Of a DNA stretch of 64,000 nucleotides, positions 57,321 through 64,000 are shown piece by piece; positions within the stretch are counted from its first letter, which is position 1, and each line of letters starts with the position of its first letter. The position numbers and the translations under genes were made by a program. The notes beneath the pieces were generated by a model, which was not told the origin of the DNA, did no database searches, and was given only the letters and a program-made list of their open reading frames with translations. This DNA is from Pyrocephalus nanus (lineage: Eukaryota > Chordata > Aves > Passeriformes > Tyrannidae), in the NCBI GenBank assembly GCA_038380795.1, contig CM076277.1:2075501-2139500 (forward strand). Direction: 5' to 3'.

Positions 57321-58621
57321 GATAAGAATAAGCCCTGTGAAATCAGGACTTATTCCTAATAAAAATATTAAACAAAAGTCGAAGGTGATAGCCCTTAATT
57401 TGTGAATTTAATCTTCAATTTGTGACTCCTTAATCTGGTGAAAGTGTGTGACTGTGCCTGGCTGTGACTGTTATTCCTTCTCAAGTTGCTTTCTTCATAG
57501 TGTGTGTGTGTTGGGGAATATTTGCCATCCCTTCTCCGTGCAAAGAGCAGTGGGATGCAGGATAGACGCTCCCAAACACTGCCTTCTATTTTTTTTTTTT
57601 TTTTAAATCTTCTCTTAGGGAGCCTTCTGTGTATAAAACAGGCATTTTGTTATTTTTTTTCCCAGGTGAACTTCCTCAGTTTAACTTGTTATAAAATGAG
57701 TCATGTAAAGAGCCCCTCTCTGTGTGAGGTGTATCCCTTCTCTGTGAAAACATTACAGCCCAAACAACTTGCTTGCAGTTTATTTAAGATGCTTTTGTTG
57801 AAAGCTGAGCTAAGCAGAGAAACCTCTTATGTGTGAAGTATTATACAGTGTGTGTGAGATAATAACACCTTGTAATTCATTACAGCTGGCTTGTATTTAC
57901 ATAAAAGAAGGCTGAGCTGTGTAGGAATTTGCTGATTAATTTATTTTTAATGAGAGTGAAGTATACCAAGTACCAAAATAAACTTTACTTTGTGTATCTA
58001 ACTGCTCCTGAAATAGGTGGAAAAATTAATGGTAGATATTTTGGCTCAAAGCTACATACATTAATTCATATACAAAACAGTTATTTAAACTTTAACCCCT
58101 TTCCTGCTATGTAATTTAAACCTGGACTCCATGTTATCCATGCCATGGGAACACAGGACTGGGATTCCACCACCACCCAGCCTGGGAGGCCATGTGGTGC
58201 CCATGTGAAACCAGGAGCTGGTCTGGAGGTGCCAATGCCCTTTGTGCTCCGAATGTGGGACAGCCATGTGGTCAGAATGAAACCCTGCCCTGTGTTTACG
58301 GCCAGGAGGCTCCAGAAATGATGGTGCCAGATGCACTCATTAGCATCTGCCTTTGCTCCTTTTATTAGGGTGAGAATCCAGACCTGTAATCAGCGCCCTG
58401 CCCGGGCCATGAAATGCTGCACCCGCCCGCTGGCTGGGCTGAGCCAGCACTCGGGAGTGTTTGGGGGGGTGGGGCCTGGTGAGAAAGTAAGGCAGAAACT
58501 GTCTGTGAATTAAAAAGCTAATTTGTTAGAGAGGAAACATCCACTGGAGGCTACACAGGACCAGGGAAGAGTTTGCTTCCCAGTTATTAGTTACCCAGGG
58601 ACAGGATCTGGATGTGCAATA

Positions 58622-58842
58622 TTAGATTGGATGTTGGGAAGGAATCCTTCCCTGTGAGGGTGGGGAGGGCCTGGCACAGGTTGCCCAGAGAAGCTGTGGC
58701 TGCCCCTGGAAGTGTCCAAGGCCAGGTTGGACGGGGCTTGGAGCAACCTGGGCTGGTGGAAGGTGTCCCTGCCCATGGCAGGGGGTGGCACTGGGTGGGC
58801 TTTAAGGTCCCTTCCCATACAAACCATTCCATGACTGTGATA
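58622..58842 (+). mobile_element. CR1 LINE 3' fragment
   Basis: ATTGGATGTTGGGAAGGAAT, CCTTCCCTGTGAGGGTGGGG, AAGCTGTGGCTGCCCCTGG, GAGCAACCTGGGCTGGTGG and the end CCATTCCATGACTGTGAT. It has the same subfamily features as the copy at 37746-38132. Confidence 0.93.
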
Positions 58843-61800
58843 TGACCCCTCTCACTCTCACGAGGTGAAGAAAGGTGAGCTGGAAAGGTGCCATTGCCAG
58901 TATCTTATATAAGACATCTTTCTTTACAGCCAGAAATTCAGAATCCTTGAAAGAAAATACATTTTCAGTAGTAAAACCTGTCCCCTGCAAGTGTTCCAGC
59001 AGGTGAGTGATTCTTATGCACACCACTGCTCCAAGGGCAGAGGGGCCTAAACCAAACATTGTAAAGTCCACTTTTTCCCATCTTCAAGGTTTTCCAGAGG
59101 GAATGACTGAAGGTGTTTTGCTTATGGACAGTTCTTTGTTTATGCAGGAGTATGTTTTGCCTCACAGGGTCAAACCTGGGAAGACTCTTGCTTCAGGCTG
59201 GTTTTCTTGAGCCATTTTGGAGTAGGGTGGAATCATCTGATACCCTTCACTGCCCACTCTCTATTTTAGGTGTTTCAATGTTCTGTGCCATCTGAGCTCC
59301 TGTGCTCACACCACATTTGGGTATTGAACTGTCTACCCTGCGTCTTTAAAGCACTGAAGTGCTGAGAGCGTGGGCATCCTGGGTGATCTCTACATTTCCT
59401 GTGATGTCCTGTGCTTAAGCCCTGCTAAAATGCAGCTGCCACTTCCCAGATTTGTGACTCCCATCTGCACCTCCCACTGAGTGACATTTTCAGTTGTGCC
59501 TCTGCCCCACCAAGCCCTTGGGTCAGAAATGCTGCTCCTGACCTGGCAGTTGGGGTAACCGCTGTCCTGTCTCCCTTACCCTGCTTGAAGGATTGAGTAA
59601 GAGCAAATTTTTCCACTAGAGCTTTATATCAGATGAATGTAGGGCAGATGGAGAGTTGCAAAGGTGGGAAGGTGAGCATCAGCTGGGAGGGGACTGGTTC
59701 TGCAGGCACAGTCCCTGGGATGTGCCACTGCCACTTCCTGGCACCACTTTGAGGAGCAGTGGGAGCCATGCCTGACCCTGTGCCCCACTTGTATTTTTTC
59801 CCACTCTCCTACTTGCAGCGTTTCTGTGGGACTGGTTTAATCCTGAGCACATGGCAAGGGTTGTCTGCATCCCAGGGATGTGCTGAAGTACCTCTTGAGC
59901 ACTTGGAGAGGATTGCTGATCCCCTCTCCAGGTGTGCTGAGCAGTTCGTGGAGCTCCACAGCCAGACTGCGTGTGCTTTCTTCAGATGAAAGTCCTGGTG
60001 GAGGGAATTGGAAAGGTTTAAGTTAACACCTAGAAACTGCTGTGTCTTTCTAACTTTTCTGCCAAGAGAGTTGTGCCACAAACACAGTGGTCATCTCAGG
60101 CCGCAGTGCTGGGGTTTGGCTGTGAGTACATGGGGTTTTGTTTGATGTCACCCAGGGGTGCTGTTGGCTGCCCAGCCTCCTGCAGTGTGATGGGGCAGTT
60201 GCACATTAACAGTCTTGTGATCCTTCCCAGACTCCTCTGCTGAGGTGTTGTTTTTTTTTTACCACTGCCCCTTCTTCAGGCGTTCAGGGCTGTCCTGTGC
60301 ATCTTACGTGTGTTCTTCCTGAAGTTGCTGAACATGTTGAGGGAGTACTTGTTTTGCTTACAGTCATTCAACCTGCTGAGCAGCTTGTTCTGCTCATTTG
60401 TGGGACAGAAGAGATGGTTGGGCCTCATCCTTCCACTGGGAATGCAGAGCAGGAGCTCACAGGAGTGTGATTCCACCTTCTGCTATTACATTTCAGTGGC
60501 TGCTCCAGATGTGATGTGCTGAGAGGAGCCAGGGAGTTTAGGTCCAATGGCAAAGGATCTGCTGGAGGGACCTGGGGCAGGTTAATGCACATAAATGCAG
60601 GAACCAGCAACATCTACTGTCCTGTTCTTGCTGTCTCGTGCAGGTGTATTCATGTAGGAGGGCCCTGCACATGCTGCCAAGCCTGGATCCTGTTGGGAAG
60701 ATGCTGCAGGTCTCCCAGGGGGTGAGAGCTCCTTCGTGCTGATTTTGGGAGCCAGGAGCCCTGCACATTCATGAATGACTATGTCACTGACAGATTGAGC
60801 TGGGCTCCTTCATTCCTCATCCCACCTGCCAGCTCCTGGGCTGCTCCACATCCTGTCAAAACCAGGCATCTTGTGCCTGAGATTTACTCACTGTCCCACA
60901 TCCTTCCTTCCCTGTGTACCCTCTCCCTGCTGGTAGCCAGACCCACTGATGTTACAACACCCACCTCCATTTCTGTGGATTCCCTTCGGAAGGAGGGAAG
61001 GAAGGGGTGTCTGAAAGTGCTTTTTTCCCAAGTTCAGCCCAGGGAGTGGCCCACTGTGGTCCCTCTCCTGACAGCTGTGCCCTGAGCAGCTCGGGGCTGG
61101 ACCCTGGAGGGCCCCCACAGCAGATCCATAGCCACACACTGGTTCCCCTGCATGGCACAGGGGTGGTCGGGACCTCAGGGCTGCAGCAGGAACATGTTGG
61201 GAACGCTGCTGGGCAGGGGGTTCCCTGGATAATTTGACCTGGGGCTGGCAACTGGTGCCCAGTGCCCTGTATGAGGCTGCTGTCCCCTAATTTGAGAGAG
61301 CCCTGAACAAAAAGGAATAAATAAAACAAGGAATTTGCGTGCTGCCTCCGTGTTTGGAAGATTCTGTAACGCCACGGTTGGGAACCTCGAACAAAATACG
61401 GGGAGATTCGACTCTGCACTGCTCTGTGGGTTCAGTGCTGGCAGAGCTCAGCTCAGGAACTGCAATTGGGACTTTTCATCCAGCTGTGCTGGCTGCGTGC
61501 ATCTGGCCAGTGAATTCCACACAGGGGAACGCTGCTGTGCAGTGCCTTCCAGAAACGTCTGCAGAGAAGTGTCTTGGAGCTCTGTGATGTTTTGTGGTGG
61601 AAGATGTGGGTTTCAGTCTGAAATACAGAGTGGGGGGAAAGCAAATCTGGCTTCCCATGTTCCCGGGTGAGAGCTCTCCAAGAACTATCAGGAAACAGGC
61701 TGGCAGGCTGCCTGCCATGTGTGCGTGAAGAGGAAGCAGCAGGTACATTCTGTGGAAAACCCAGGCAAGGCATTTGTGTTTGCTGAGCAGCTCCAAGAAC

Positions 61801-63872
61801 ATCTGCAGTGGGATGCAAGAATGAAGGATTGCCTAACGCTTGGATCCAGGCTGGGCTCAGGTATCAGCCAGAGCAGAGCTGCCCAGGGACACTGGCTTGG
61901 AAGTGGCACTTGGGGTGTGTGTTCAGCCAGAGGGAATTTTCCCCTTGTCTTTCCGTGCTGATTGCAGAAGGTGTGCAGACAACACTTCCAGATAAGATCC
62001 CTGCTTTTAGCTGGCAAAAATGGGCCGATGAGATTCCCACATCCTGTGTTGGCCAATCAGCCCGTGGAGTGCCAATTATAGACGTTTATCTCTTTGCCAG
62101 ACAGCAGGGACAGGGTACCTCTCATCTAATTTTAGATGTCTGCATGGTAAACCTCTGTCCCTGAGTGGCAGCCTGAGCTCCTGCTGCTTGGTGGGGCGAG
62201 ATAAAGCGCTTCCCAGGCACATTTCATCGGACCTGTTTCAGGTGGCTGCTGCAGGGTGAGGTATCTGACTCCTAGAAGTCTCTGTCTCTCCCCACCAACC
62301 CTGAAGGAGCCCAGCCTGACAAGCTGGGCTGGAGATGTTTACATCGTGTGTGCTTTCATGTGCTGAGGTCCATGAGAAATTACTGGAGGGAGAGTAGGTC
62401 ATTACCAAACAGCAGCTGGAGACAGTGTAAATCCCTTTACGGAGCCAGCAGCAGTTGTTTATGTGGCAGAAGGTATGCATTTTGATGACTTTTTTAAAAT
62501 TCATGCCTTTTTCAGCTCTTTAGGAAGGCAAAAAGTAGGGTGGTGTTACCCTTCTTTTATGTTATCAGTGGCAAAGCAGCTCCAGAAAAACACCATCCAT
62601 GTTACTGCCCCTTCCCTGTGTTATTTCCCCAAGCTTCCTCGCATTGGGTTGGCTGTTCACCTCACATTTTAAGTTAGTTATTCTTTAAGCTGCTCTAGCA
62701 CTTATTTTCACCGGTAACACCTGTGTGCCAGCAGCTTTGTTCCAATTTCTTCCCATCCCTGGTGCTACCCTTGCCCCTGTTCGCTGCAGCACAGCACAGC
62801 CCTGGCAGCCAACTTCAGTTTTCTGATTCAACCCACCTTTTGGTTCTGTTCTTGCCATTTGCAGTGTCCTGCTGAGGCTTCATCCTGACTTCAGGCATCT
62901 AAAGACTAGACAGCTAATCCGAACTAATCATCCCACTCAGCTCTAGTCCCTGGAGAGTGATGGTTCCTGGGGGACATGATTCATCCCAGCTGACATCCCT
63001 GCTGCGTGGCTGTGCTGGTTCACACTCGGGCATGGTCATCCCCCTCCGCTCACAATCGTCCCGTGATTACTCCAGAGCGTACATTTAGCTTTTAGATTAC
63101 TTAATTTAGCCTGGATGAATTTAATCTCCAGGGATTTTGTAGATAAAAGGCCAACTGATTAGATCAACTCTCCAGCCAGTTCTTCATGCCCTGGCTGACC
63201 ATGAGGAGCTCAGTAGCTCCAGAGTGAGCTGAGTGGGGAGGGAGGTCCCGTGTGCTCCTCTGCACAGTTTGTCACACACTGCATTGTGTTCTCCTGGTGT
63301 GTTCCTGCACAGTGCTTTCATTCACATAGCAATGTCTGCCTGTATTGTTCCTCCAAAAATAGCTCCCTGGTGCTTTCAGGAAGCTGGAGGTAACTAATCC
63401 CAGAACAGGCAGCATGTGGGCAGTATCATTCTTTGCACAGCTCCAGGTTCCTAAGGTTGAATGCCCTTTCCTTGAAGGATTTCCAGGGAGATGCTAAAAG
63501 AGCATGTGAGCTATTGCTCTTCTCACCTGTGATATCTGATGACCAAGATTCCTGCTGTGCTTTATACAAACACTGTGACACTGTGGTATCAAAAAAATAC
63601 CATGTCCTGGCTTCTGTGCCCAAGGCTGGTGTAGCAGAGCCAGGATCCCAAGAAATGCTAAGGAGGAGCGTTAGCTGTGGCTCAGGGATGAGTAAGTTTC
63701 TTTGCCAAGTCTGATTACCCACTTGGGATATTTGTATTTCATTATAACTGACACTGAGCAGCATGTTTGATTTGGAACAAATTTCAAGCAGGAACAAGTT
63801 CCAGCATCTGCATTTCCACTGCGAGCACAGTGAGGGACAAAACAGGTTAGAGCCTGCTTGGCCAAGGGTGGG

Positions 63873-63910
63873 GACCTCTCTAGGGAAGGGAAGGGAAGGG
63901 AAGGGGAGGG
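63873..63910. repeat. (GGGAA)n short tandem repeat
   Basis: About four to five GGGAA/GGGAAG units (AGGGAAGGGAAGGG and onward) followed by GGGGAGGGC. An ordinary purine microsatellite. Confidence 0.85.
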
Positions 63911-64000
63911 CAGGACATTAATCAGTTATAAGGAAAAAGAAGGAGCAGCTTGAAGAGCTGATCTTCCTCCCCTTGCAAAAGGGACACTGTGGGCACCGAG

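Larger units (their letters stand above)
57321..64000. other. 3' intergenic flank, no gene recognised
   Basis: By mammalian order FAM83C and EIF6 should lie beyond the 3' end of UQCC1, but none of the short open frames here resembles either. The sequence is unique except for the CR1 copy at 58622-58842, a T run at about 57589-57604 and a GGGAA tract at the far right. Two stretches (about 61980-62240 and 62900-63190) have the look of regulatory sequence and are discussed as findings. Confidence 0.6.

Noticed and set aside
57321..64000. FAM83C or EIF6 exons downstream of UQCC1
   Set aside because: The short ORFs here show no resemblance I can defend. These genes probably lie beyond the window.

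Overview
This is a vertebrate nuclear window, almost certainly from a bird and probably a songbird. The evidence is many 5'-truncated CR1 LINE copies with the avian 3' end, an avian-type endogenous-retrovirus LTR, GT-AG split coding exons with kilobase introns, and no long intact single-exon genes. Nothing resembles bacterial or phage organisation.

One protein-coding gene can be supported, and it is complete: UQCC1 (ubiquinol-cytochrome c reductase complex assembly factor 1, the CBP3 family), on the + strand from 10453 to 56235. Ten exons were joined by hand. All have GT-AG introns and compatible phases, giving 909 nt (302 residues plus stop), close to the roughly 299 residues of the mammalian protein. 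The product is a mitochondrial chaperone that helps newly made cytochrome b enter respiratory complex III.

Layout. 1-9840 is 5' flank: no gene recognised, two small 25-bp tandem repeats, a long CR1 copy with a broken reverse transcriptase, and an unusual retrovirus-like patch at 8640-9545. 9841-10350 is a 22-bp minisatellite of about 23 units ending about 100 bp before the start codon. 10351-10476 is a CpG-rich promoter and exon 1, with YY1-, ETS-, Sp1- and NRF1-like sites. 10477-56100 holds the nine introns. These contain many CR1 fragments in both orientations, a nearly full LTR (19317-19850), and a 34-bp minisatellite of about 23 units in intron 5 (23902-24686). 56236 to about 57285 is the 3' UTR, with a good AATAAA signal at 57261. 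From there to 64000 is 3' flank with one CR1 copy and no recognised gene.

In mammals UQCC1 lies between GDF5 (5' side) and FAM83C/EIF6 (3' side), and GDF5 joint and growth enhancers lie in and around UQCC1. Neither neighbour's coding sequence was seen here, but the introns and flanks may carry that regulatory function. I found no evidence for a novel multi-gene system. The most unusual items are the structured minisatellite against the promoter, the 34-bp intronic array, near-identical inverted CR1 copies bracketing exons 8-9, and the duplicated-module ORF in the retrovirus-like patch.
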